NCBI RefSeq assembly: GCF_018882055.1
Contig: NZ_JACVPF010000001.1
Coordinates: 248,001-312,000, forward strand
Origin: Polynucleobacter sp. es-MAR-4
GTDB taxonomy: Bacteria > Pseudomonadota > Gammaproteobacteria > Burkholderiales > Burkholderiaceae
Length of the DNA stretch: 64,000 bases
Direction of reading: 5' to 3'
Made by a program: the position numbers and the translations under genes. The notes below the pieces were generated by a model. The model searched no databases and had not been told where the DNA came from. It saw only the letters and a list, made by a program, of their open reading frames with translations. This document shows, piece by piece, positions 35,906 through 43,679 of the stretch (within the stretch, counting starts at the first letter, position 1; each line of letters starts with the position of its first letter).

Positions 35906-36535
35906 ATGAACCAGAATCATTTCCAGTCTGAGAATTTAGAACCCAAAGGTTTGGGTTTGGTTCCAATGGTGATTGAAACCTCTGGTCGAGGTGAGAGAGC
36001 CTATGACATTTACTCCCGCTTATTGAGAGAGCGTGTTGTTTTCTTGGTTGGCGAAGTAAATGATCAAACCGCAAACTTAGTGATTGCCCAGTTGTTATTC
36101 CTGGAGAGTGAAAACCCAGACAAAGAAATTTCTCTGTACATCAACTCTCCTGGCGGCTCTGTTTCTGCTGGTTTAGCAATCTACGACACCATGCAATTCA
36201 TCAAGCCACACGTCAGCACTTTGTGTATGGGTATGGCTGCGAGTATGGGTGCATTCTTGTTGTGTGCTGGTGAGAAGGGCAAGCGTTATGCATTGCCTAA
36301 TTCACGCGTGATGATTCATCAGCCATTAGGTGGTGCACGTGGCCAAGCTTCTGATATTGAAATCCAAGCTCGTGAGATTCTTTACTTACGTGAACGCTTG
36401 AACAAGATTTTGGCGGATCGCACTGGTCAATCAATTGAAACGATTGCTAAGGACACTGATCGCGATAACTTCATGTCTGCTGATCAGGCTCAGGAGTATG
36501 GCTTGATCGATAAAGTAATCGATAAGCGTCCTTAA
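35906..36535 (+). CDS. clpP: ATP-dependent Clp protease proteolytic subunit
   Basis: ClpP forms the tetradecameric protease chamber used with ClpX or ClpA. In the 209-aa protein the catalytic Ser113 is in GMAASMGAF and His138 in MIHQPLGG, with the Asp in the later DRDNFMS region. The N-terminal 14-20 residues before [23 protein letters not shown] probably form a short propeptide removed on assembly. It follows tig by 26 bp and precedes clpX by 27 bp. Confidence 0.96.
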   Translation: MNQNHFQSENLEPKGLGLVPMVIETSGRGERAYDIYSRLLRERVVFLVGEVNDQTANLVIAQLLFLESENPDKEISLYINSPGGSVSAGLAIYDTMQFIKPHVSTLCMGMAASMGAFLLCAGEKGKRYALPNSRVMIHQPLGGARGQASDIEIQAREILYLRERLNKILADRTGQSIETIAKDTDRDNFMSADQAQEYGLIDKVIDKRP

Positions 36536-36562
36536 TACCAATTTATTCTTTAGATATCCACC

Positions 36563-37924
36563 TTGAGCGATAAAAATACTACCAATAGCGCAGATAAAGT
36601 TCTGTATTGCTCTTTCTGCGGTAAGAGTCAGCATGAAGTAAAGAAACTGATTGCCGGACCTTCTGTATTTATTTGCGATGAGTGTATTGACCTATGCACC
36701 GACGTCATTCAAGAAGAACTCGCTAAGCTTCCTAAGACTGAGGGCGATGATGCTTTACCAACGCCACACCAGATCCGTGAGAATTTAGATCAGTACGTGA
36801 TTGGTCAAGATCATGCGAAGAAGACTTTAGCTGTAGCTGTCTACAACCATTACAAGCGCTTGCAGTATTTGCCTAAGCCTAAAAAAGAGAAGTTAGATAA
36901 GGATGGCAAACCTGTTGAGGTTGCTGATAAGAAAGAATCTAAAGTTCCTGCTAAAGCAATGGTAGATGGCGTTGAATTGGCGAAGAGCAATATTTTGTTG
37001 ATTGGCCCGACCGGCTCCGGTAAAACATTACTAGCGCAAACCTTAGCGCGCATGTTGGACGTTCCATTTGTGATGGCGGATGCAACGACATTGACTGAAG
37101 CTGGTTATGTCGGTGAAGACGTAGAAAACATTATTCAAAAGTTGTTACAAGCTTGCGATTACAACGTAGAAAAAGCGCAGCGTGGAATTGTTTACATTGA
37201 TGAGATTGACAAGATCTCCCGTAAGTCTGATAACCCATCTATTACTCGTGATGTATCAGGTGAGGGCGTTCAGCAAGCATTGCTAAAACTCGTCGAGGGC
37301 ACAATGGCTTCTGTACCACCTCAAGGTGGACGCAAGCATCCGAACCAAGATTTCTTGCAAGTTGATACAACTAATATCCTATTTATCTGCGGCGGCGCAT
37401 TTGATGGCCTTGAGAAGGTCATTCAACAGCGCACTGCGAAGACGGGTATTGGATTTAATGCCACGGTTCCAGGTAAAGATGATCGTGGTGTTAGTGATCT
37501 CTTAATCGAAGTGGAGCCAGAAGATCTAATTAAGTTTGGCCTCATTCCTGAGTTAATTGGACGTTTGCCGGTTGTAGCAACTTTGGCGCAGTTAGATGAA
37601 ACCGCCTTAATTCAGATTCTGACTGAGCCTAAGAATGCCTTGGTAAAGCAATATCAGGCGCTATTAACAATGGAAGGCTCTGAGCTTGAGGTTCGTCCAG
37701 CAGCGCTGTCAGCCATTGCCAAGAAGGCGATTGCACGCAAGACTGGTGCTCGCGGACTCCGTTCTATTCTTGAGGGCTCCCTCATGGATGTGATGTACGA
37801 CTTGCCTTCTTTGAAGAATGTTCAGAAGGTAGTAATCGATGAAAGTACCATTGCTGAGGGCGGAAAGCCCATTCTGGTCTACAAGCAAGGTGAAGAATCT
37901 ACAGAAATGAGTAAAAAAGCCTAA
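36563..37924 (+). CDS. clpX: Clp protease ATP-binding subunit ClpX
   Basis: ClpX unfolds tagged substrates and feeds them to ClpP. The 453-aa protein has the N-terminal zinc-binding domain (CSFCGKSQ...CDEC), Walker A GPTGSGKT, pore loop GYVGED, Walker [10 protein letters not shown], and the ClpP-docking loop TGIGF. The start codon is a TTG at 36563; no ATG lies upstream of the zinc domain in frame. A lysine-rich insert ([23 protein letters not shown]) sits before Walker A. No strong terminator was found before lon. Confidence 0.95.
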   Translation: MSDKNTTNSADKVLYCSFCGKSQHEVKKLIAGPSVFICDECIDLCTDVIQEELAKLPKTEGDDALPTPHQIRENLDQYVIGQDHAKKTLAVAVYNHYKRLQYLPKPKKEKLDKDGKPVEVADKKESKVPAKAMVDGVELAKSNILLIGPTGSGKTLLAQTLARMLDVPFVMADATTLTEAGYVGEDVENIIQKLLQACDYNVEKAQRGIVYIDEIDKISRKSDNPSITRDVSGEGVQQALLKLVEGTMASVPPQGGRKHPNQDFLQVDTTNILFICGGAFDGLEKVIQQRTAKTGIGFNATVPGKDDRGVSDLLIEVEPEDLIKFGLIPELIGRLPVVATLAQLDETALIQILTEPKNALVKQYQALLTMEGSELEVRPAALSAIAKKAIARKTGARGLRSILEGSLMDVMYDLPSLKNVQKVVIDESTIAEGGKPILVYKQGEESTEMSKKA

Positions 37925-37982
37925 TTTTTAGTCTTTTTTGCTGTTTTCCGAGGGTTTTTGATCGCTTTTGACCTATTTACCC

Positions 37983-38010
37983 CTTGTTTTTCGCTTGGTG
38001 GCACCCATAT
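37983..38010 (+). promoter_or_regulatory. Candidate heat-shock (sigma-32) promoter of lon
   Basis: CTTGTTT (37983-37989) and CCCATAT (38004-38010) are separated by 14 bp, close to the sigma-32 consensus CTTGAAA-N11-16-CCCATnT. The -10 element is exact; the -35 differs in the A tract. It would start transcription about 85 bp upstream of lon, a known heat-shock gene in E. coli. Confidence 0.6.
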
Positions 38011-38102
38011 AGGTAGTATCCTATTCCTAAATTATGTCCGTATGTAGTGGTGCGGCATTTTTAGAGATTTTTACGGAATGACTATTTTGGAGGAATTGCC
38101 CC

Positions 38103-40535
38103 ATGCCTGGCCACTTATTACTACCCTCTGAACCTATTCAACTACCGCTTCTCCCTTTAAGGGATGTTGTGGTGTTTCCACATATGGTCATCCCCTTGTT
38201 CGTGGGTCGCCCAAAATCAATCAAAGCACTAGAAGCCGCCATGGAAACTGGCAAAAATGTGCTTTTAGTGGCACAAAAGACAGCTGCTAAGGACGAGCCT
38301 GGCGTAGAGGACCTCTATGAGGTCGGCTGTATCGCCAATATTCTGCAAATGCTCAAACTGCCTGACGGTACCGTAAAAGTATTAGTTGAAGGTGTCCAGC
38401 GCGCTGAAGTGAGTCAAGTTGAAGATAGTCAAGGTTACTTCTGTTGCGAAGCTACGCCCACTTCAATGACAGCATTAGATGCGCATGAAACTGAAGCATT
38501 GCGTCGTGCCATCATGGCCCAGTTTGATCAGTACGTAAAACTAAACAAAAAAGTTCCTCAAGAAATTCTGTCCTCATTAGGCGGCATCGATGATCCAAGC
38601 CGTTTGGCGGATACCATTTGCGCGCATTTACCAGTGAAGCTAGAACAGAAGCAACGTTTGTTGGAAATGACCGATGTGGTGCAGCGCTTAGAAAGCCTCT
38701 TGGCTGATCTCGAAAGTGAGATCGATATCTTGCAAGTCGAGAAGCGTATTCGTGGACGCGTAAAGCGTCAGATGGAAAAGAGCCAGCGCGAGTATTACCT
38801 GAACGAACAAGTAAAAGCTATTCAAAAAGAATTGGGTGAGGGTGAAGAGGGCGCAGATCTCGAGGAACTCGAGAAGCGTATCAAAGCCGCTCGTATGCCT
38901 AAGGAAGCGCTGAAGAAGGCAGAGTCTGAGTTGAAGAAACTCAAACTCATGTCACCAATGTCTGCTGAAGCAACGGTGATACGCAATTTCATTGATACCC
39001 TGGTTAATCTTCCCTGGAAGAAAAAGACCAAGATTAATAATGACTTAGCCAACGCTGAAAAAGTGTTGGATGAGGATCACTATGGATTGGATAAAGTGAA
39101 AGAGCGCATCTTGGAGTATCTCGCTGTCCAACAACGTGTTGACCGCGTCAAGGCTCCGATCCTCTGTTTAGTTGGCCCTCCTGGCGTTGGTAAAACTTCT
39201 CTAGGACAATCGATTGCCCGCGCAACTAATCGTAAGTTTGTGCGTATGGCTTTGGGTGGCGTGCGTGATGAGTCTGAGATCCGCGGCCATCGCCGTACTT
39301 ATATCGGCTCCATGCCTGGAAAGATCCTTACTAGCTTAACTAAAGTGGGTGTTCGCAACCCCTTGTTCCTCTTGGACGAAGTTGACAAGATGGGTATGGA
39401 TTTCCGTGGCGATCCTGCGAGCGCATTGCTTGAGGTTTTAGATCCAGAGCAAAATCACACATTCCAGGATCACTATGTTGAGGTTGATTTTGATCTATCT
39501 GATGTGATGTTTGTTGCTACATCAAACTCCTTGAACATTCCCGGTCCTTTATTGGATCGACTGGAAATCATCCGCCTTGCAGGCTATACCGAAGACGAGA
39601 AAACCAGTATTGCTACCAATTATTTGATCCCTAAACAGATTAAAAATAATGGTCTCAAGAAAGACGAATTAAAGATTGAAGAGTCAGCAGTTCGCAGCAT
39701 GATTCGTTATTACACACGTGAAGCTGGTGTTCGTTCTTTAGAGCGTGAAATCAGCAAGATCTGCCGTAAGGTGGTGAAGCTGCTTCTCCTTAAGAAAGAG
39801 GCTGCACCAGTCACTGTAAATTCTGACAATCTTGAGAAGTTCCTGTCTGTGAAGATGTATGACTTTGGACTTGCTGCAAAAGAGAATCAAGTTGGCCAAG
39901 TAACTGGTTTAGCTTGGACCGAGGTTGGCGGTGATCTATTGACCATTGAGGCGGCGGTGATGCCTGGTAAGGGTGTTATTACCCGTACTGGCTCCATTGG
40001 AGACGTCATGAAGGAATCAGTTGAGGCAGCCAAAACTGTGGTCCGTTCAAGGGCGAGAGCACTTGGAATTGCGGATGAGGCATTTGAAAAGAAAGATATT
40101 CATATCCACTTCCCAGATGGTGCTACGCCAAAAGATGGTCCATCAGCCGGTATTGCGATCACAACGGCCTTGGTATCGGTGTTTACGGGTATCCCGATTC
40201 GCTCTGATGTAGCGATGACTGGTGAGATTACTTTGCGTGGCGAAGTATTGCCAATTGGCGGTCTTAAAGAGAAGCTATTGGCAGCGCATCGCGGTGGTAT
40301 CAAACTGGCTTTAATTCCCGAGGAAAACGTCAAGGATCTGATCGATATTCCCGATAACGTCAAGAATGCGATTGAGATCGTACCTGTCCGATGGATTGAT
40401 AAGGTCCTAGAATTGGCTTTGGAACGCAAACCCGTTGCCTTGCCCGATCCAACGCCTGAGGAGCTTGCTAAAAAGGCTGCTGAAGCAAGTAAGGCCAATG
40501 AAAAGATTTCTTCTGGAGAGGCCTTAAAGCATTGA
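38103..40535 (+). CDS. lon: ATP-dependent protease Lon
   Basis: Lon degrades misfolded and regulatory proteins. The 810-aa protein has the N-terminal substrate domain (LPLLPLRDVVVFPHMVIPLFVGR), an AAA+ module with Walker A GPPGVGKTSLG and LLDEVDKMG, and a protease domain with the catalytic Ser681 in KDGPSAGIA and the Lys of the dyad about 43 residues later. A GGAGG ribosome-binding site lies ten bases upstream of the ATG. A heat-shock-type promoter is visible upstream. In E. coli lon is followed by hupB and ppiD; here only a tRNA-Val lies between lon and ppiD. Confidence 0.96.
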   Translation: MPGHLLLPSEPIQLPLLPLRDVVVFPHMVIPLFVGRPKSIKALEAAMETGKNVLLVAQKTAAKDEPGVEDLYEVGCIANILQMLKLPDGTVKVLVEGVQRAEVSQVEDSQGYFCCEATPTSMTALDAHETEALRRAIMAQFDQYVKLNKKVPQEILSSLGGIDDPSRLADTICAHLPVKLEQKQRLLEMTDVVQRLESLLADLESEIDILQVEKRIRGRVKRQMEKSQREYYLNEQVKAIQKELGEGEEGADLEELEKRIKAARMPKEALKKAESELKKLKLMSPMSAEATVIRNFIDTLVNLPWKKKTKINNDLANAEKVLDEDHYGLDKVKERILEYLAVQQRVDRVKAPILCLVGPPGVGKTSLGQSIARATNRKFVRMALGGVRDESEIRGHRRTYIGSMPGKILTSLTKVGVRNPLFLLDEVDKMGMDFRGDPASALLEVLDPEQNHTFQDHYVEVDFDLSDVMFVATSNSLNIPGPLLDRLEIIRLAGYTEDEKTSIATNYLIPKQIKNNGLKKDELKIEESAVRSMIRYYTREAGVRSLEREISKICRKVVKLLLLKKEAAPVTVNSDNLEKFLSVKMYDFGLAAKENQVGQVTGLAWTEVGGDLLTIEAAVMPGKGVITRTGSIGDVMKESVEAAKTVVRSRARALGIADEAFEKKDIHIHFPDGATPKDGPSAGIAITTALVSVFTGIPIRSDVAMTGEITLRGEVLPIGGLKEKLLAAHRGGIKLALIPEENVKDLIDIPDNVKNAIEIVPVRWIDKVLELALERKPVALPDPTPEELAKKAAEASKANEKISSGEALKH

Positions 40536-40652
40536 TGGCTGGGGATGATTGAGGGATTTTGAGTCAGATTGTGCACTTTATTTAGATGCTTTTTGATGAA
40601 GAATCTCTCTTTTGTTTCCACACTGGGTTACAATCTCGTCTGTATTAATTTG

Positions 40653-40728
40653 GGGCGCTTAGCTCAGATGGTAGAGCGTCTGCCTTACACGCAGAATGTC
40701 GGCGGTTCGATCCCGTCAGCGCCCACCA
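40653..40728 (+). tRNA. tRNA-Val (anticodon TAC)
   Basis: A 76-nt gene with encoded CCA. Acceptor arms GGGCGCT / AGCGCCC pair perfectly, the D arm is AGCTCAGATGGTAGAGC, the anticodon stem-loop is TCTGC-CTTACAC-GCAGA, giving UAC, and the T arm is CGGCGGTTCGATCCCGTC. It lies between lon and ppiD, with a TACAAT hexamer about 19 bp upstream. Confidence 0.97.
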
Positions 40729-40833
40729 GTTTCCCAGATCGCATTTGTTTGTCCTCTTATAGGCTTTCTAGTTCCTCTAGACCTTCCGCCTAGTACACTC
40801 GCATCATTGACTTTATTTTCGAGCGATTAATTC

Positions 40834-42300
40834 ATGTTTGATTCCGTACGTAAGCACCAAAAAATTCTGCAGTTTGTATTGATGCTATTTATCGTCCCTT
40901 CTTTTGCCTTATTCGGAATATCTAGTTATTCCGAGTTCATGGACAAAGAAACCGATATCGTGAAGGTAAATGGAAGGCCAATTACCGCCCAAGAAGTTGA
41001 CATGGCTGCAAAGCGTCAAGCGGAGCGTGTTGGCGGAAATGTTCAGATTGCACAAAGCTTGCCATTTCGTCAGGCTATTTTGAATGAGTTGCTACAACAG
41101 CGCATCCTCGGATTTGCAGTGAGTGACCTACGCTTGCAAGTGGGGAAACAAGAGCTTGTAAACAGTCTGCAGAAGATCCCTCAGATTCGTGCTTTATATC
41201 GTCAAGATGGCACATTCGATGATGTTCGTTTCAAACAGTTGCTCGCAAGCAATGGCATGAACGAAGAGCAGTTTTATGCTGGTCAAAGCTTTGACTTAAA
41301 AATTCAACAGTTATTGAACTCGGTTGCCCGTACGGAACTGGCTAGCCCAAAACTATCCGAAATTGTTTTATCTTTGTACGAGACAGAAAGACAAGTTCAG
41401 ACCATACAGTTCAACGCCAAAGATTATTTATCAAAAGTAAATCCGAGTGCTGATGAGTTAAAAGCTTTTTATGAAGCGAATTCCAAATTATTTGAGCGTC
41501 CTGAATATATTGATGTTGAATATATTGTTCTCAAGGCGGATCCAAAAGAAGATTCCAAAGTATTTAACGAAAAGGCCGATCAGTTTGCAAATATGACTTA
41601 CGATCAGTCGGATAGCTTGAAGCCTGCTGCTGATAAATTAAAGCTCAACATTCAATCCCAGAAGGGTGTAACTCGTGCTGGAGCACCTGGCGTATCTAAG
41701 GATCACCCCTTAGCCAATCCTAAAGTGATTCAGTCACTTTATGGTGATGAGGCTCTGAAGAACAAGCGCAATACAGAAGCAGTTCAGACAGCCCCAGGCG
41801 TATTCGTATCTGCTCGAGTAGTGACTTTGCATCCAGCTCAAATCTTGCCTTACCAAGATGTTGCAGCGGAAGTGAAGCGCCAAGTCAGCCAACGTGCTGC
41901 AGAGAAGTTGGCTATTGCCGCCGCTAGCGAGAAACTCGCTACCCTGGAAAAAGATCCGAAGAATACCGCCGGCTTTGGAAGCGCAAACTGGATTTCACGT
42001 AACAAGCCCGGCAGTTTGGTTGGCCCATCAATGGATGAGGTGATGTCCATTGACGCAAATAAATTACCAGCGGTGGTTTCGGTTGCGAATCCAGGTGTGG
42101 GCACCACGATTTATCGCGTTGATCAAGTTCGACAACCGGCCTCAGTAGATGCAAAAGTACACAAAGCACAGGCGCAGCAAATTCAATCATTGGCCGCGCA
42201 ATCTGAATTTGCAGGTTTTATGGGATATTGGCGCAATAGCGCTGTCGTTAAGCTTATTAACCCACTCAAACAAGCTAGCTCGGGTAGTGCGGGTAGCTAA
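40834..42300 (+). CDS. ppiD: PpiD-like periplasmic chaperone lacking the parvulin domain
   Basis: PpiD is an inner-membrane-anchored periplasmic chaperone near the Sec translocon. This 488-aa protein has the typical cytoplasmic start and single membrane anchor (VRKHQKILQFVLMLFIVPSFALFGIS, residues 5-30) and the SurA_N-type chaperone domain (40-220). After FERPEYIDVEYIVLKADPKED (220-240) it passes straight into FNEKADQFANMTYDQSDSLKPAADKL (244-269), which in longer homologues follows the parvulin domain. No HIL-type parvulin motif is present, so the roughly 120-150-residue isomerase domain appears to be missing; E. coli PpiD is 623 aa. The frame is intact, so it is probably a functional chaperone without isomerase activity. 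Confidence 0.85.
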   Translation: MFDSVRKHQKILQFVLMLFIVPSFALFGISSYSEFMDKETDIVKVNGRPITAQEVDMAAKRQAERVGGNVQIAQSLPFRQAILNELLQQRILGFAVSDLRLQVGKQELVNSLQKIPQIRALYRQDGTFDDVRFKQLLASNGMNEEQFYAGQSFDLKIQQLLNSVARTELASPKLSEIVLSLYETERQVQTIQFNAKDYLSKVNPSADELKAFYEANSKLFERPEYIDVEYIVLKADPKEDSKVFNEKADQFANMTYDQSDSLKPAADKLKLNIQSQKGVTRAGAPGVSKDHPLANPKVIQSLYGDEALKNKRNTEAVQTAPGVFVSARVVTLHPAQILPYQDVAAEVKRQVSQRAAEKLAIAAASEKLATLEKDPKNTAGFGSANWISRNKPGSLVGPSMDEVMSIDANKLPAVVSVANPGVGTTIYRVDQVRQPASVDAKVHKAQAQQIQSLAAQSEFAGFMGYWRNSAVVKLINPLKQASSGSAGS

Positions 42301-42302
42301 GG

Positions 42303-42953
42303 CTAAGGTATTTTTTTCAGCAAGTTACTGTATGGGGCCATTGAGCCCCATACGTTTTTAAAGATAATGCTCTGAGCCGCTACATTGGGATGTAGGCGAT
42401 CCGCCTGAAATAATTCAGGCCTTGTGGCGACACCTTCTAAAAAGAATGGCAGCAACTCGACATGCTCTTGATTTGCAATCTGCGGGTAGAGCTTCTTAAA
42501 TTGTGTGGTGTACGCTTGACCATAATTAGAGGGAATCTGAATACCGCAAAGTAATACCTTGGTGCCTGATTTTTTGCTCATCTGAATCATCTTCCGAAGA
42601 TTGGCTTCAGTCTGATTTACAGGCAATCCTCGTAAAGCATCGTTTGCCCCCAACTCAATCAGAACGATCCCCGGCTTCTTTTGATTTAGGAGTGTAGGAA
42701 GACGACTTAGACCTCCTGAACTTGTCTCTCCACTAATGCTGGCATTGAATACCGTCCAAGGGCTCTTCTCCACGGATAATTGCTCTTCAAGCAGGCTAAC
42801 CCAGCCCGTTCCTCGTGGCAGGCCATACTCAGCTGAAAGACTATCTCCTAATACCAGGATGACTGGCCTAACTTGAGCCCAGGAAGAAATGCTCATTAAG
42901 AGGCAAAATAGCCCTGTAATCAATTTATTGGCACTAACAAGCTTATTCCGCAT
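42303..42953 (-). CDS. tesA: SGNH-family esterase / acyl-CoA thioesterase I
   Basis: TesA-type enzymes hydrolyse acyl thioesters, lysophospholipids and aryl esters in the periplasm. The 216-aa protein has a signal peptide (KLITGLFCLLMSISSWAQ), the nucleophile Ser38 in LGDSLS, the oxyanion Gly and Asn in GANDALRG, and Asp185/His188 in DRLHPN. It is divergent from a YbbA-type ATPase gene by 24 bp, the same layout as in E. coli. A TAGAAT hexamer lies six bases upstream of the ATG, next to a GGAAAA tract. Confidence 0.92.
   Translation of the reverse strand: MRNKLVSANKLITGLFCLLMSISSWAQVRPVILVLGDSLSAEYGLPRGTGWVSLLEEQLSVEKSPWTVFNASISGETSSGGLSRLPTLLNQKKPGIVLIELGANDALRGLPVNQTEANLRKMIQMSKKSGTKVLLCGIQIPSNYGQAYTTQFKKLYPQIANQEHVELLPFFLEGVATRPELFQADRLHPNVAAQSIIFKNVWGSMAPYSNLLKKIP
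42330..42359 (+). terminator. ppiD terminator located inside the tesA coding region
   Basis: GTATGGGGC (42330-42338) pairs perfectly with GCCCCATAC (42345-42353) around a 6-nt loop and is followed by GTTTTTA. It starts 30 bp after the ppiD stop and lies wholly within the 3' end of the convergent tesA gene. Confidence 0.8.
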
Positions 42954-42977
42954 TTTTCCATTCTAGAAAATTTCTAC

Positions 42978-43658
42978 ATGAACAAACAGTCTAATTCCAT
43001 TGTTGCCGATCGTGTTGGCAAGCTGGTAAATACGGCTGACGGCAACCTCAGTATTTTGCAAGATTTGAGCTTTCAAATTACGCAGGGTGAAAGCGTGGCC
43101 ATTGTTGGAGCCTCTGGCTCTGGAAAGAGCACCTTGTTAAGTCTACTGGCTGGCTTAGATCTGCCAAGTACTGGTCAGATTGACCTAATGGGGCAACCCC
43201 TTAATCTGCTCGATGAGGATGGTAGGGCTAGATTGCGCGGCCAGTATGTTGGCTTTGTTTTTCAATCATTTCAGCTATTGCCACACCTAACGGCCTTAGA
43301 GAACGTCATGCTTCCATTAGAAATGGCTGGCGTATCACAGTCGGATGCAAAACAGGCAGCCCTTGATTGTCTGGAAAAGGTCGGTTTAGGGTCTCGCGCC
43401 AATCACTTTCCAAAGACCCTCTCCGGGGGCGAGCAGCAACGCGTGGCACTGGCCCGAGCTTTCATTAATAAGCCTGCCATTCTCTTTGCAGATGAGCCAA
43501 CCGGGAGCCTGGATGAGGCTAGCGGAAATAGGGTGATCGAGCTGCTTTTTGAGCTAAATCATGAGAATTCCTCAACCTTGGTTCTGGTGACCCATGATCC
43601 AGCCTTGGCTGCTCGGTGCGGACGTCAATTAAGTCTTCAGGGCGGCCGCCTGGTTTAA
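42978..43658 (+). CDS. ABC transporter ATP-binding protein, YbbA/LolD-like
   Basis: This 226-aa ATPase belongs to the MacB/LolD/YbbA class of mechanotransmission ABC systems. It has Walker [11 protein letters not shown] loop [15 protein letters not shown], signature [14 protein letters not shown], Walker [14 protein letters not shown] and switch His in VTHD. The divergent tesA matches the E. coli tesA/ybbA layout, where ybbA is followed by the large permease gene ybbP. No permease gene is present here: purL begins 21 bp later. The partner must be encoded elsewhere, or the protein works with another MacB-type permease. Confidence 0.88.
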   Translation: MNKQSNSIVADRVGKLVNTADGNLSILQDLSFQITQGESVAIVGASGSGKSTLLSLLAGLDLPSTGQIDLMGQPLNLLDEDGRARLRGQYVGFVFQSFQLLPHLTALENVMLPLEMAGVSQSDAKQAALDCLEKVGLGSRANHFPKTLSGGEQQRVALARAFINKPAILFADEPTGSLDEASGNRVIELLFELNHENSSTLVLVTHDPALAARCGRQLSLQGGRLV

Positions 43659-43667
43659 GCAAAACCT

Positions 43668-43673
43668 TATAAT
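43668..43673 (+). promoter_or_regulatory. Consensus -10 box immediately before purL
   Basis: TATAAT is followed by six bases and then the purL ATG at 43680, so a normally spaced transcription start would fall on the A of the start codon. No Shine-Dalgarno is present. A good -35 is not evident. Confidence 0.5.
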
Positions 43674-43679
43674 CTTCGC

